Below, in pieces: positions 41,032 through 53,616 of a stretch of 64,000 nt of DNA (position 1 is its first letter; each line of letters begins with the position of its first letter). The stretch is taken from NCBI RefSeq assembly GCF_001649575.2, contig NC_051434.1, positions 14,189,370-14,253,369 of the forward strand, given 5' to 3'. The notes under the pieces were generated by a model. That model was not told the DNA's origin, did no database searches, and was given only the letters and a program-made list of their open reading frames with translations. The stretch comes from Kryptolebias marmoratus. Lineage: Eukaryota; Chordata; Actinopteri; Cyprinodontiformes; Rivulidae. The position numbers and the translations under genes are program-made.

Positions 41032-41864
41032 CTGTGATTGTTTGTGCAGAAGAAGTCCATGCTGCAGCATTCAACCTCCAGTGCAGTAGCCTTTAGCACA
41101 GAGGCATTTCAGCTGCTTCAGAGGGATTTAACCAAGATTTCCTGCTCCTTATTAAATTATAATCTCCCTTCCACTTCTCCTTTTCTCTATCCTTCCTTCT
41201 ATTTTCAACGAAAAAGGGCCTCCCTCTCTGTTGCGTTGCCAACCGACGTGATTGTTTGTGTGTGCAATATCTGCGTGTGAAGCCGTTTTGGCAGAAGGAG
41301 CCTGTGAAATGTTTGGCAGTGGATGCGTCTCAAGTGGGTCAACGGGGAGATCAAGACCTAAAGCTTTCCCTTTCCTCTTTCTATCTCCTTGATTCTCCTT
41401 CAGCCTTTTGTAATGACTTCATGTCTGCTGCACTGTTTTCTCTTCCCGTTTTGTTGCTTCTTATTTAAACATCACGGGGCTTTACTCCTGACCCCACTAC
41501 TATTGCAAGTGAGACAGACCAGCGGTTGTGTTTGACAGTGTGATCCATAACAGGTCGGGTTTCTTCAGTGAGTGCAAAATTGCAGATCCTTCAAAAGAAA
41601 CAGACTACCAGTAGATTTTACAGGGGTTTTCCCTCCTGGAAGTTGGCCCTAAATGTGTGCATCTTGGGATCCTTTTCCTGTTCTGGCATAAAAAGAATGG
41701 ACCAATTGATGATGTGTGATTGTTCCCTTTTATTTCAGGGCGCCAGAACATTTCTCACCCTCAGCATAAGTATTCCTAAATGGACCCATGTGCTTCTGTA
41801 CCATAAGGGTTTTGGCTTTTTGCTACAACCAGCTTTGACTTTGGTTGTCATGCTATTGTTGTCA

Positions 41865-42180
41865 TAAAACAGTATTTTATTGAACCCAAACACAGGTGAG
41901 CAGGAAGCGGGGTCCTTCTGTAGCCATGGGAAACAAAACACTGTTCTTGCAAGGAGCAAAGCAAACCGGGAACTATATGTACCGAGGAGAGTGATCACAG
42001 AATAAGCTGCAGGTGAGCCAAGTGTGTCAAGGAAAACAGGAAGTAAACTGAACAGAAAACAGGAGCAATTAATTAGCAAAATAAAACAGGAAGCGAGATA
42101 TGTGGTTGGAGATACTTAGAATTTAAGAATAAAACACAAGAAAACAAAATTAAAAATCAGATTACTGGAACAAAAAACAA
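41865..42180. mobile_element. Possible relic of an LTR-like teleost repeat
   Basis: The layout 'ttttattgaacccaaacaca', then a run of 'aggtgagc', 'aacaggaagt' and 'aaaacaggagc' phrases, then A-rich sequence, resembles the type of element at 7414-7896 and other common teleost repeats. Ends could not be defined. Confidence 0.3.
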
Positions 42181-44399
42181 TAATTAAACAATTAATATCA
42201 GTATTTTCTTCAGTTCTAGCTTACCCCAAAATTCAGTATGGCTGACTTGTGCCTAAAAAAATTGCGATAGCTGCAGAAAAAGTGTTGAATAACCACTGAA
42301 ATAGCTTGATGTGCTTCTCCATGTCTATGTAAGCAGGCTGGTGTGGTCACCTTCATACGTTCTGGGCTCAGCTGCACCACAGCGTTCCTCACAGTAGTCT
42401 ACAGTTTTCACTTTAGCCTAATGGGTGGCAACTCGCTGTTTGTCGACTGTCTGTTAAAAAAAAAAACAAGAAGAAAAGGCATTTTTTTTACCAAAGATTT
42501 GGCAGAATTTTGTGTTCTTTTGGTCTTTGAGGGATAATTTATCTGACTGTGGGTAGCAGCAAACCTCTTTACACTGTATTTCTTCAATACAAGTATCTCT
42601 GTTGATCTTCCTCTGCTAGTTTGACTCTTGTTCTTCTTTGTCTGTTTTGTGTTTGGCGCCACCATTTGAATTGGAGTTTTATGACTGCATATTCATTGTG
42701 AGCGCACACAGCGCACATGACCATAAAAATTTATCCTTTGGAGAAATCAAATGCTACACCACACAGGTTCCTCTTGAACTAGTGGACATCGAAATGAGTT
42801 AAAGCTCAAAAAATGACTGGACATTTACTTATTTGTTATTTTGAATGATGCAGTTTATGTTTGGAAAATCTTAGCTCAGGACATTTACTATGTTGTAATG
42901 TATTTTTCGAGGTAGGACGACCTTTTCACATTGTACAAATCTGCTTCTGTTTTATGTTAAACTACAAGTCTCCAAACTTTCGTTCCCTTTTTTTTTCTCT
43001 TTCAAGTTTGTTTCCCTTCCAACTTTATTGCTCCATTGAAATTAACAGCAGGAAAAGAATCGCCTTGCTTGGTCTTGCTTTGGCAGCAAACAATAAGGGT
43101 ATTCACACCAGCAATGAGCAGCAGAGGGCTTAAGGAACAGAGATGGGGGGGATATGGGAGAGAGGGGGAGAAACGAGCTGAATTCGCCAGTCGAGACCTT
43201 CAAGGCAAAAAGGGAGAACGATCATTCTGATTTACACAAGATCAGATTACTGAATGTCCTCAAGGTTTTGCTTCTGAGGTGAGGTCATCTCCACAGTGCC
43301 CTCTAATGCACAATTTCCTTTACAGACGTAGGTTCCACATCCATAAATCTATATCTTTGCATTAATGTCTTACTTTTTCACAAGTTTGGAAGAAACTACA
43401 GAGGAAATAATGTTACATTTGAGAGTGTGGAAGTTTGCTTTCAGTGACCTGTTTTGCAGCACTGAAAAACAGAACAGTTATTGCTTTGGAGAGGTGGGAG
43501 CCGACTGCCCTTTATAAGATTATTTTTCTACTCTTTCCTCTCGATTACCTAATCAGGCGCTTGTACAGAGTTTAGGTGCACTGGTTGGGGAGGGGGAAAA
43601 AGTACAGCCGTCTGTGTTTGTCTGCACACTTCTTGCTTCTCTCTCACTTCGTCCCCCTCCCATTCATACCGTTTCCCCACTTCCTCGCAGGTCAGGGGGT
43701 GACTTTGGATGATTCGCAAACCATTCTCAGTCTCTCAACAAGACGAAATGATAGGGCTCAGTGTGACTTGTGCATCGTAACGGATGCCTTTTCGCTGGGC
43801 TGGAACCGTTTCTGCTCTGAGATGAGGCGCGAACGAGAGTGAAATTTCACATGTAGCTTTGTAACGTGTGACATGTGTGAGGGCCCACAGCCTGAACATT
43901 TGGGTTCACTAATTAGCCTCACTTTGACTGCTTCACCTTTTGTAGCACACAATGACTTTCATCTGCACAGCACATCGGCCTCTACTTTATTATTAACAGG
44001 TCTGCTTCTGCGCTCAGTTATGTCCTCGTGGGTATTGAAAGTGTTTCCTCTAATGAAGTCATCATAAAACAAAGAAAACCTCTCATCTGACCTCTTCATT
44101 TGTTTCCGCTTCCAATTACTTGTCTTCCTTTTTCACAACCGGAACCATTTCCGGTTTCATTACACTTTTACAACATAAACTAAATTACTGATCTGTGAAC
44201 ATCTCGTAACCTTTCTGCATTTTTCATCCACTTCGGTCTTCGAGGATCTTAGAAAAACACAGTCATTCTTCACACGAGCCAAATCTTTGTCAAAGCTCTT
44301 GTTTTTTCTGCTTTCTTCATTGAGTTTTATAGTTTTAGTCTGAATTACTGTGAATTGCAGAACCCTTTTTTGTCATATATTCAAATAATTGGTTAATTA

Positions 44400-44825
44400 C
44401 TGCCCGACGCAAAAGGCAGACAATAATGTTGCCTGTGCTGTGTGTGTATGGGGGGATATGTGTCTTTGTTTGTCTGTATTTTAGGAAAATACCTCATGAA
44501 CCACTGGATGCATTTTATTGAAACTCTCCTAATTATAGAATGCACATCTATAATATTAATTTTACTTTAGATGGTTTCCATAGCAAACACAATGGCTATA
44601 GCTCAGTCTGTTTTACAGAGATTGAGGTATAATTTGGAGTGGTAGCAGCTGGCAGTCATTTATTTACAACACATAATATGATCACAAACAGATCAATGTT
44701 GGGTGAAACTGCATTATTTTATTTTCAAGATTTAACCAAATCAGCCACAACTCCAACATTTCTCAACATTAGTTGATCTTTGCTTAAAACTCTGGCATGA
44801 AAGGCAATAAAACAAGGAGTGGTAG
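44400..44825 (+). repeat. Dispersed repeat family A, copy 6
   Basis: It carries 'ctcatgaaccactggatg', 'gaaactctcctaa', 'aatggctatagctcagtc', 'ttggagtggtagcagctg' and a late 'ggcatgaaaggcaa', so it covers nearly the full element. Confidence 0.65.
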
Positions 44826-47800
44826 GTTTTTAGATTGGTTCTTCTTTTTAAAAAAGGTTATTTTTTAAGTTCTGTAGATGTTTAAATGCAAAAAAATATG
44901 ACAAGTAACACGCCATATTCACACCTACGTCTTCACTACTGAATTGGCTAAGTTAACCCCATTGCTTTTTAAATCTATAGTATTTTTTTAAATGTCATCA
45001 TTTTTAATTAGATGTGGAAAATTAGACGTCACCAGGAAAAGTTATCCTTTAAAGAAAAAAATGTTTTGAGAACATTTATTGTGCTGTAAATGTCAAATTT
45101 TGACAAATTTCCAGTGTTAGAAACATCTGCAGTAATTTTTTTATGTTTTTATTTAGTTGTTTATTTTGCAGAAGGTAAGTTATCTTCATGATTTTACAGC
45201 CACCTTTTGCTACTATGGTAGCAAATCAAATAAATCACTGTAAAAGGGTTTATTATGGTGCTAAAATTGCAGCTGATTATTACTGCATGGCTAGATATTC
45301 TGTTCCAGAAGGCCATCGGAATATCTTACTGTATCTTCCTTCTTAAGAAAAATGTTCTGGATAACTAAGGTTGCATATTGGCTAAGAGCTAGGGCAAGAC
45401 AATAAACCAATGCACTTTCATCCACATGTTGTCATATCAGAATAAAAATTCATTCTTATAAGTTATGATGTTCACATGAAGCTCACAGCTAATGAAAGTA
45501 AACTGCATAGAAACAGCTGTTTGACATCTGATGGGGAGGTTAATTTCCTTCAGCTTAGCTAAAGTTCATTCTGCTTCTTGAGTTGTGTACAGGCGTCACC
45601 AGATTAATGCAATGTGTTTCGCATCTCTTGGTTTAATTTTAATTTCTGTTAGGTGTTATAAACAAACAGAACAAAACGTCTCTGGATATTATTGAATCAA
45701 CATGGAAATCAGCCTACGTAACATAAAAAAAAAAACAAGCATGGAAAAATGAAAACGTGCTGCGGTGTGCAGAGATGAGGCAGAAATATTCTGCCAACGC
45801 TAATTAAACATGCTCTAAGATTGGTCTGGTTTCAGGGCTGGCATAAAACAAAAGTGAGACTGCTTCATCTGCAGGACATATGATGCAATTGATGTACCTG
45901 GAAAACATGAGATTAGAACTTTGAATCACATCATTGTATTGTTTATTTGATAGAAACACAGAGAGAGAAAAAATGGAATTACTGTTTTTCAGTCAGTGAC
46001 TTTTACTTATTATTGTTTTAACAGCAGAAAGTTGTTATTTTTCTTTTTTCTTTAACAAACCTGAAGTCCTCTTAATGAGATAGTTTGGTTTGGACGACAT
46101 CTTTATGTAATAATTCAATCTTCAGATCTTTAAATGTGACTTGACTAAGTCAGGTGATTTGCTGTGGTAGATCATTTAATTACACCATAACTTGAAAACA
46201 CTTTTATCACTCAGGACAAATATCATGTTTGTAGACAAAATTCTTTTCACAATGCTTATTCATTCTCTCCATAAAGTTGCAATGTTGCACTATCAATGCA
46301 AATTCAACTAATCCCTGCAAACTTTGCTCAGATTTGCAATTTTGACCAAGGATTGCTGTTTTTTCACACATTTGACCTATCCCATTAGCCCCTCAGCCCA
46401 GTGTCACTTTCTGGAATCTGAAAAAGCGAAGTGAAAACATGGCAGAAGCTATAAGATCATATTTGCCATCAGATATTACCACTAAAATCTATGTCCTAAA
46501 CTTCATGAGCAACACTGTGGTGAAATATAAAATAAACTGTCACTTGACGAGCCCTATTTACCACAAAATACGCATGAAAATGGCATTCCTTCTTCCTGAG
46601 TTATTACCCGGCTAGAAGAGTTGACCCAATATTTTATGAAAAACTGTAAAAGTGGAACTCTTTTTTTTACTTTTTACTGTTCATTTTTATATATATTAAG
46701 AATGATAATTTAAGAATTTTAATGCTGTGAAACATCAGTGCTGTAAAAGTCTTTGCCTTTTTGGAAAGATTACGTGGAGCACTTGCTGATATTTTTGTAA
46801 ATCCATTTGTTCTTTCCATGTTAAACAAACAAAAAAAAGCTACAAAACTTAGCAACTTTCAACTTTCTGAAAAAGTTAGTTTTAAAATGAGACATTTTGG
46901 CCTGCAACAATCCCAAAAAATGTCTGCAAAATCTTGGAGGGACTTCTTACAATAATGGACGCCATTGTTTGTTGCCTTGGTGACGTGCCATTAACCATTT
47001 TCCATCAACAAAGCTTGCTTTGCTTAACTAATGATTCGCTGGAAATACAATTAGGAAAACACTCCAGTTTTTACTGGGGCAAAGGAGAGGGGACTTTTAT
47101 TTTTCCTGAGAAGTGACCAAACAAAACCTGCAATTTACTCTCCAGTTGGTGATGCCTAAAATAACAGATTTTAATGTCACGCACATGCATGGTCACAATT
47201 TGTGAATGGCCTTTTTGTTGCCCTGGTGCTAATAATACTCTGCTGGGTAACATTGTGTGCATTCAAAAACATTAGAAAACTGACCTCAGCTCAAATATTA
47301 CGCTGAAACCTGACATCTCGAAGAGCTGCCTGGGCTGATAGAGGGTTTACCTCACTCAAATGGTGGTCACTCTAAATAAAACCCAACATATTCAATTTCC
47401 TTAAACCCACAGGAGCGCATACTCCGACTGAATAAGAGCTGTGTTGTGTAATTGACTTGTTCACTGTCTCTTCTTTCAGTGCTCCAGTGTTATGGCTAAA
47501 ATAAATGCGCGTACAGACGTCAGTGTGTCCAAAAAGCCAACGCAACTAATGGAAAATAAAATGGAATTCCCACTCTTGGAGAAGTTTGATATTTTGTTTG
47601 ACATCTAGATATTGAACCAATTGAAATTGTTGAAACGAATGGGCAAGGAGAGAGCTGACGCATGACAAAACACAAAGCGGTCTAAAATTTCCTGAAGAAG
47701 AAAATTCGACATGGAGTTTGGTGAAAGCTGCTTGGTCGTTCTCTGTCGGCTGCTGGTGAAGTTCAAAGCAAAGAAGCGGAAACCTGTAGGAAGACAAAAC

Positions 47801-48319
47801 TGTCCAAACGTCAAAAAAAAAAAACTAACCACGGGGTGCCTTGAGCATGAAAAATGTGCAACAAAATACGTGAAAAATACGTTTTTAACTATACAATAAA
47901 AAAATTGGCTGTAGGAAATAAGATTTACATGCAAAAGACAAAGATAAACAGTTAAACAAAGAGTAACAATGGGTGAAGGATGGATGAATCAGGGAAAAAA
48001 AGTGATGCTTAGTGTTGAACTACCAATCTGGCCTGGAAAAGAAGATTTATACTGGGACTTCAGTTTGATGAAGTCTTAAAGTTACCTCCCAAAAAATCAA
48101 TAGAATACACTTTAACTGTGACTGACTGTATGAAGTTGCATAAAGTAAACACACAGTAAATCCATACTTTAAAATATTTAGTTAAAATTTGACTTGGTGA
48201 TGAATTATTCAGTAACAAGTGATAATAGAGCTTACTGCAAACAAAAGAGAATTCAAAACTAGAAGCAGTCGGAGAGCACAAACCTCTGCTAGGAAATAGC
48301 TCATATCTTCGGGAAAGTG

Positions 48320-48500
48320 GTTTTGCAAAAAGTTTTTAAACAGTTATTATCTCACCTGTTTTTGTGGACGGCTCTTTGAATGACCTCGGTTTGGAGAAAT
48401 AGAATTATATTCTGACAAGCGAATGGCTAGTCCAAGAGAGGCTGCTGTCTTTAAACAACTACAATCGCAAAAATGTCATAGCAGTTCACGAATGCTACTT
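48320..48500 (+). repeat. Relative of the 51-kb palindromic element (single arm)
   Basis: It shares 'tatctcacctgttt', 'ggagaaatagaattatattc', 'aatggctag' and 'catagcagttca' with the element at 51265-51666 in the same order. Confidence 0.6.
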
Positions 48501-49689
48501 TATAAAACTTTATGCCACCATGAGTTTTGCATTACACAAGCAACCTGGCAGAAATGTTTTTGCTATTCCTGCAGGACGAGCCCCAGGCTGCATAAAACAA
48601 CAACAACAAAAAAAAGCTACAGCTGCTGTTTAAAAGTTTGGAAATGCTTGTTGATTTCACATAAAGGGAGAAAAGGAAAAGGTGGCTGTGGCTGAATAAC
48701 AATCTGCCACACGGTTAAGTTCCTGGTTGGAGTTGGGGATCATTCTGGTCGAATCTGTGGCTGAGGGTTGTTCAGAATTGGTTGAATCAGCTAAAAACCT
48801 GGTCAGGTTTTAGGTGGGGGGTTTTTCTGCAAGGCCTGTGGTTGTAACCAAAACTATTTAAACTTGGTGAACCTCCGTCGTTGCTGAAGATGCTGGTGTT
48901 TTTGTCAAAGCTGAACTTACACAGTGCTTAGCGTTGGAGGGGTGATGATTCCTCCACTCAAGTGTTGGCTCGAGCGCTCACCACAAAAATAAACACCTCA
49001 TACTCCCACCATGACACCAAATCTTCACACTTGGGTGTACCGTCAATTTCGCTGTGGCACATGGTTTAGGAAATGTCTGACAGTCTGGAGCCCCACACGA
49101 GCAGCTTAGGGGAAATGGAGGCAGAGCTTTTCTTTTTTTTTTTTTTTTTACTCTCACCTCCCTGGTGCTGTTAAGTTCATCAGTGGGGAGACAGAGCTGT
49201 TGTGTAGTTGGCTTTCGCTCAGCAGGACTGTCTCCTCCGGCACGTCCGTTCAGGCCTTGTGAGATGCTGTCCAATCTGGGCTTGGAAGCTTTCAGAGATC
49301 AGCCCCTTGGCTTTCCTTATGTGGCATTTAACACATGTTCAGAAAAGGCAACAACTGCAAGTTTTACGTTAATGATTACTGAAGCGCAGAAGTAGGATTA
49401 ATGTCCGTGTTCAGTATGTACACCGACTTGAAATTACAGCAAAATGATCAGACAATGAACACGACTGCATCTGAAACTTTTTTATGGTCTCCAACAATGT
49501 TATATATTTTGCATGATAGTGCTTTGCATTCAATTTGTAAAAGATTTGTTTGAGTTCATGGCTTGTGTTAAACCAGCTGAGGAAAAATTGTTTAAGTGTG
49601 TCGTCTTTATCTGATTTGATTCAAACATGCAACACATACGCTGGTGTGAGATCTTCACTTCAAACTTTGTCAATAACAGCTGGAGTCAC

Positions 49690-50090
49690 TTCTGCCTGTC
49701 TGTCAACGAAGTAAATCTCATAAACCACTGGCCAGATTTTTGAAATTTTCACAACCTAAACATTGGTCGTACAGCTATAACTGATTAAGCCTCAGAGTCG
49801 ATCCAATTCAACATGGCCACTATATCATATCAACACAAATATGACTATAACTCAGTCATTTTTACAAATAATGAGCCAAAATCTGACGTGGTAGCAGCTG
49901 AGAGTCGTCCCCAACACATACTTTGAGCGCTAACAGATTGTGTAAGATCTTGCATTATTGTGTTAGATTGTGCATAATGTTATTTTCAAAGACTGATCAT
50001 AATGGCTGTAAGTCAGTCATTTCACAACAAAAGATTATCTGGCATGAAAGGTGGTGGGCAGTATGCGTACCTTCAAGGAATGCTAGGCCT
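49690..50090 (+). repeat. Dispersed repeat family A, copy 7
   Basis: It contains 'ctcataaaccactgg', 'gagtcgatccaattcaa', 'atggcc', 'gactataactcagtcatt', 'gacgtggtagcagctgag', 'cgtccccaacacatac', 'ggcatgaaaggtggtgggca' and 'aggaatgctagg'. This is the best-preserved copy along with copy 1. Confidence 0.7.
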
Positions 50091-51264
50091 TTAATTTTAT
50101 TGGTGCGTTGATTTTAGGTTTAAATGATCGTCAATTAACAAGGAATTTCAAGATGCTGTTCGTACCTACTTACTGTGTTTTCATGCATACCAAGGCTGCA
50201 TGTTTTGTTACTTGGATCTACTTGAGTGCGTCGGCATGTGTGAGTCAATCACTTGCAGCAGCAAGGATTCACTCAAGTTTTCTTGTTTCTTTTTGTCTGT
50301 GGACTTTTTAAAAAAATTCTTTGACAGTCAGGTTGTGGAGGACTCTGCGTGTCTGATCCCTTTTTTATAGCTCGACCTTCTGAGCCGAGTAGTATTGTCC
50401 TGGTCCTTCAGGTTTGATGCTTGTGGAGCAGCGAACATCCACAGACCCGCCTGTTAAATTGCTGTTCATCTGCGCCGAAACCACAGAGTCCTTGCACCAG
50501 ACAAACTTCCCTGCCAGCCAGCCAGAAAGTCGGCCAGCAACCAAACACTGTCCGACTAATACCGCTCTCTTCTCTCTCCTGTTTGTTTTTCTTCACATCT
50601 CCGTCTTTGCGTTCCTCAGTTCTCTTTGATGTAAAATTATGAAAATATTTCATTCTCCATCACAAAGGCTCCGGCTACATACAACAACATAAACAAGCAG
50701 GAACTTCAGATACATGCTTAAGATGAATTCCCCCCGAGAAAAGCTCAAAAAACTCTTTGGCGAATGGCCTTAAATCAAGAATTTGACTATCTAGCTAAAC
50801 CATCACAGACATGAGCAGAGCTGTAAAACTACTCTCAGCACATATGGTGCCAATGAACAAACCTTTTTTTTAACTGCCTGTGATATAAAGTCTGCTGTGA
50901 ATTCCCAAATTACTTCCAATCCTGTTGCCAATTAACCGTATTGTGTAATGAGGTGCAATTTTCAAATTAGAAAATGTCAGCTTTTGCTCGTGTAACTGCT
51001 GCGCCTCGGCGAAAACCTTTCGCAGCGAAGCCTCTGCTCGGTCCAAACAGAGCGCTTCTCCGTGGAGAGCGTAACAAGCATCTGGCTCCCACACACACAC
51101 AGTTGGAAGGAGCCGTATGATAATTACACAAAAAGAGAAAGTTCACCGCAGGATGCCAGTGATTATTTCATACAAAACAGACACAAGATGCTGCTACTAC
51201 ACACAGACAGAGGGCTCGATGTGGTAAAATGCTGTAAAGTATGAGTCTGGCAGCTGCTGTTGCA

Positions 51265-51666
51265 GGGGCTCTGTGGAAAGGTTATGAACACTTAATATCT
51301 TACCTGTTGTAGATAGCGCTCTGAGCAACTTCAGCCTGGAGAAATAGTATGATTCTAACCAGACTAACAAGCTAACGGCTAAGATGAGCAGGACCAGGAC
51401 TGAAATGGGTTGTCTTTTGTTTTCAAACAAAAGACAAAAGTTGTGGCAACAAAACCACACGCAAAAAAAAAGAATCATAAAACAGCGTTCACATGAACTG
51501 CTATGAAATCTTTGAGAGTGAAGTTGCTTAAAGGTGGCAAAAATCTACTTTGGCATTTGCTTCGCTCAGACTAGCTGTTAGCTCGTCAGTCCAGTTGGAA
51601 TTAAATTGAGGTGTAAAGGTACAACAGGTAAGATATTAATTGTTCATAGGTTTTCCACAGAACCCC
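51265..51666. repeat. Large imperfect palindromic element
   Basis: The outer arms 51265-51311 and 51620-51666 are inverted copies matching at about 42 of 47 positions. Further in, a second pair around 51355-51385 and 51550-51590 (sharing 'agctaac' plus flanks) also matches in inverted orientation, so most of the 400 bases can fold back. A related single-orientation copy lies at 48320-48500. It has no coding content; it is likely a non-autonomous DNA transposon. Confidence 0.7.
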
Positions 51667-52018
51667 ACTTCATGGTTTTAATGCAGACTTTAATACAAAG
51701 CCAAAATAATAGAGAGGTAGCCTTATTTCTAAAAATTAAATAAAATAAAACTGCCAGGCTTTGCGTATTTCTGTAGCTTGTTGTTGTTTTGCTTTGTTTC
51801 TATATTCTGCTGCAAAAGTTTTTATTTGTGCTTGGTTTTGTTGCGGATAAGCAAACCAGCTGGATGTTACTTTGTCCAGTGAATTTCATCATGTTGAAGC
51901 TTGGCAATGCAATGAAGAGTAACACTCAGATTTTTCTCTGCTTAAAACATTCTGACACAGTTGGCATTTAAAAACGAGCAGTCTGAGCCTAAAGCAGTGT
52001 GCTCTTTTTTTAAACTCT

Positions 52019-52034
52019 CATCATCATCATCATC
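52019..52034 (+). repeat. TCA trinucleotide repeat
   Basis: Five to six TCA units followed by an A-rich stretch. Confidence 0.8.
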
Positions 52035-52270
52035 GAAAAAAAAAGAAAAAAAATTATCAGCGGAGTCTAAAGTGAGCTGAGGGAGTGTTAGGTATAATTT
52101 CCACACATCATTCCGCCGCCGAAGGCCAGTCCTGCAAATCTACAAGTGCTTGTATAAAATAACTAAAACATGCGAGTTTCCTCTGGTTGCTTCCTGATCA
52201 TTTTATGACTATGGCTGTGAAAATATTTGGCAGAGAACAATGTGGTCACTTCTTCCTGAAGTAAAAGCAA

Positions 52271-52293
52271 AATAAATAAATAAATAAATAAAA
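52271..52293 (+). repeat. AAAT tetranucleotide repeat
   Basis: Five units of AATA in series. Confidence 0.85.
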
Positions 52294-53427
52294 ATGTCTG
52301 TCACACATATTCAGGGTCATGGAGCAACATCTGCCCTGCAGCTACTGGAGCTGTATGGCAACTGACATGAGCAGAATGCAGTGAATAAACATTTATAACT
52401 GCTTCGTATGTTTGCATCATATAAGTTTACGCCTGCAGAATGAAAAATATTCTCATTATTATGTTTATTGCAGGAATAAACTAAAGTATTCCAAAATTTC
52501 TGCAGATCTTTTGAAGGTTTTTCTTCAAATATAGTTTTTTTTTCACATATTTTCTATCCAGTTCTTGTGTGTGATCATTTTAAGAGAAATGCTAACTCAA
52601 GAGATAAACTAGAGTTGAGTCTACACACAAAATAGACATCTTATCAAAGGACATATTAAGTTATTTCTTTAGTTACTCTGTTACTAGCAATAACTCATTT
52701 CCTTTTTTTGTTTTAACCGCTGACAATCCAACTGTTCTACAGAACTACAAAACATTCTTTAAATATTGTCAAAAATAAGGACTGAACTTCAGTGAAATGA
52801 AGCCAATGTTCAAAGAAAACCTTCAACACATGAGTTTCACCACAACATTAGGTCTTCAATAATCTCTTTCAGCAGATTTTTAGTTTAAAATGCAAGATAC
52901 CAACTATTTTGTGAAATTTGAAAGGAAGCTTTTTCTGCACCGTTTTTTCCCTTTTATTCCTGTAGTCAGCTGCAAACTAAAGTCAAAATTCGAAGATGTC
53001 AATTGTTGCACGAGCTTCAACTGTGTGATAAATTGTCAATAAACCGAGACGTTGGTGTTCCTGCAGCTTCTAGATTATCACAGATCTCTGCCTAGTGTGG
53101 CTCTGGGGTTGTTTGTGAACATCCAAACCATTTACCCTCAGCAGGTGGTGGCACTTCACATTATCGTCCTCCTTTTTGAATTAAAGGCATCTTATTCAGT
53201 CATTTTACAACAAAAAATAACTTTAATCTTGTGCTGAAGCCAAAATGCTGCCTTGAAATTCACATCCATAGTGAGTGTATATAAATTGCGATGCTTTTAA
53301 TGAAAATGTGCGTTAATGTTTAGTCATTTTTTACAAGATTAGTGAAACTCCATACTTTTACCGTTGTGGATGCTGTAGGTGTAAAGATGAAATCTCAGTA
53401 CCTGTCTTCTTCCTCTCTTCCCTGCAG

Positions 53428-53616
53428 TTCTTTGACTGTATGAGAAGCCGGGGATGCTGGTGACCATGCTGTTGGTTCCTGTCTGTGTGCTACTGATGCT
53501 TGGGGGTGGTGCTCTTGCTGGAGGCTACCCCCCCATACCCCACATGAAGTACATGCAGCCTATGATGAAAGGGCCTATCGGACCACCATTTCGAGAGGGC
53601 AAGGGACATTATGTTG
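53428..53616 (+). other. col8a2: col8a2 first coding exon (5'UTR end, signal peptide and NC2)
   Basis: A pyrimidine-rich tract followed by CCCTGCAG ends at 53427 and serves as the acceptor. GTGAGT at 53617 is a near-consensus donor. The exon has 26 noncoding bases and 163 coding bases, that is 54 codons plus the first base of Asp55. It encodes the signal peptide, a Pro/Met-rich stretch, and the conserved segment before the helix. A short upstream ATG at 53440 overlaps the main start out of frame. In human COL8A2, as I recall, the coding region is likewise split into one small exon and one large exon. Confidence 0.9.
53440..53463 (+). promoter_or_regulatory. Upstream ORF overlapping the col8a2 start codon
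   Basis: An ATG at 53440 opens a seven-codon frame that stops with TGA at 53461-53463, so the main ATG at 53454 lies inside it in another frame. The upstream ATG has a T at -3 (weak context), while the main ATG has G at -3. Leaky scanning should still allow translation, possibly at a reduced rate. Confidence 0.6.

Larger units (their letters stand above)
14269..53427 (+). other. Putative first intron of col8a2 (39 kb)
   Basis: No protein-coding exon is convincing anywhere in this span; open frames are short, repeat-derived or low complexity. It holds a tRNA-type SINE (17766), LINE 3' ends (20176, 37313), five copies of a dispersed repeat (23370, 28490, 36890, 44400, 49690), a teleost TTAGG-rich repeat (38290), a palindromic element (51265) with a relative at 48320, and simple repeats. 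Unique non-repetitive stretches between them may hold enhancers, but these cannot be told from sequence alone. Confidence 0.5.
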
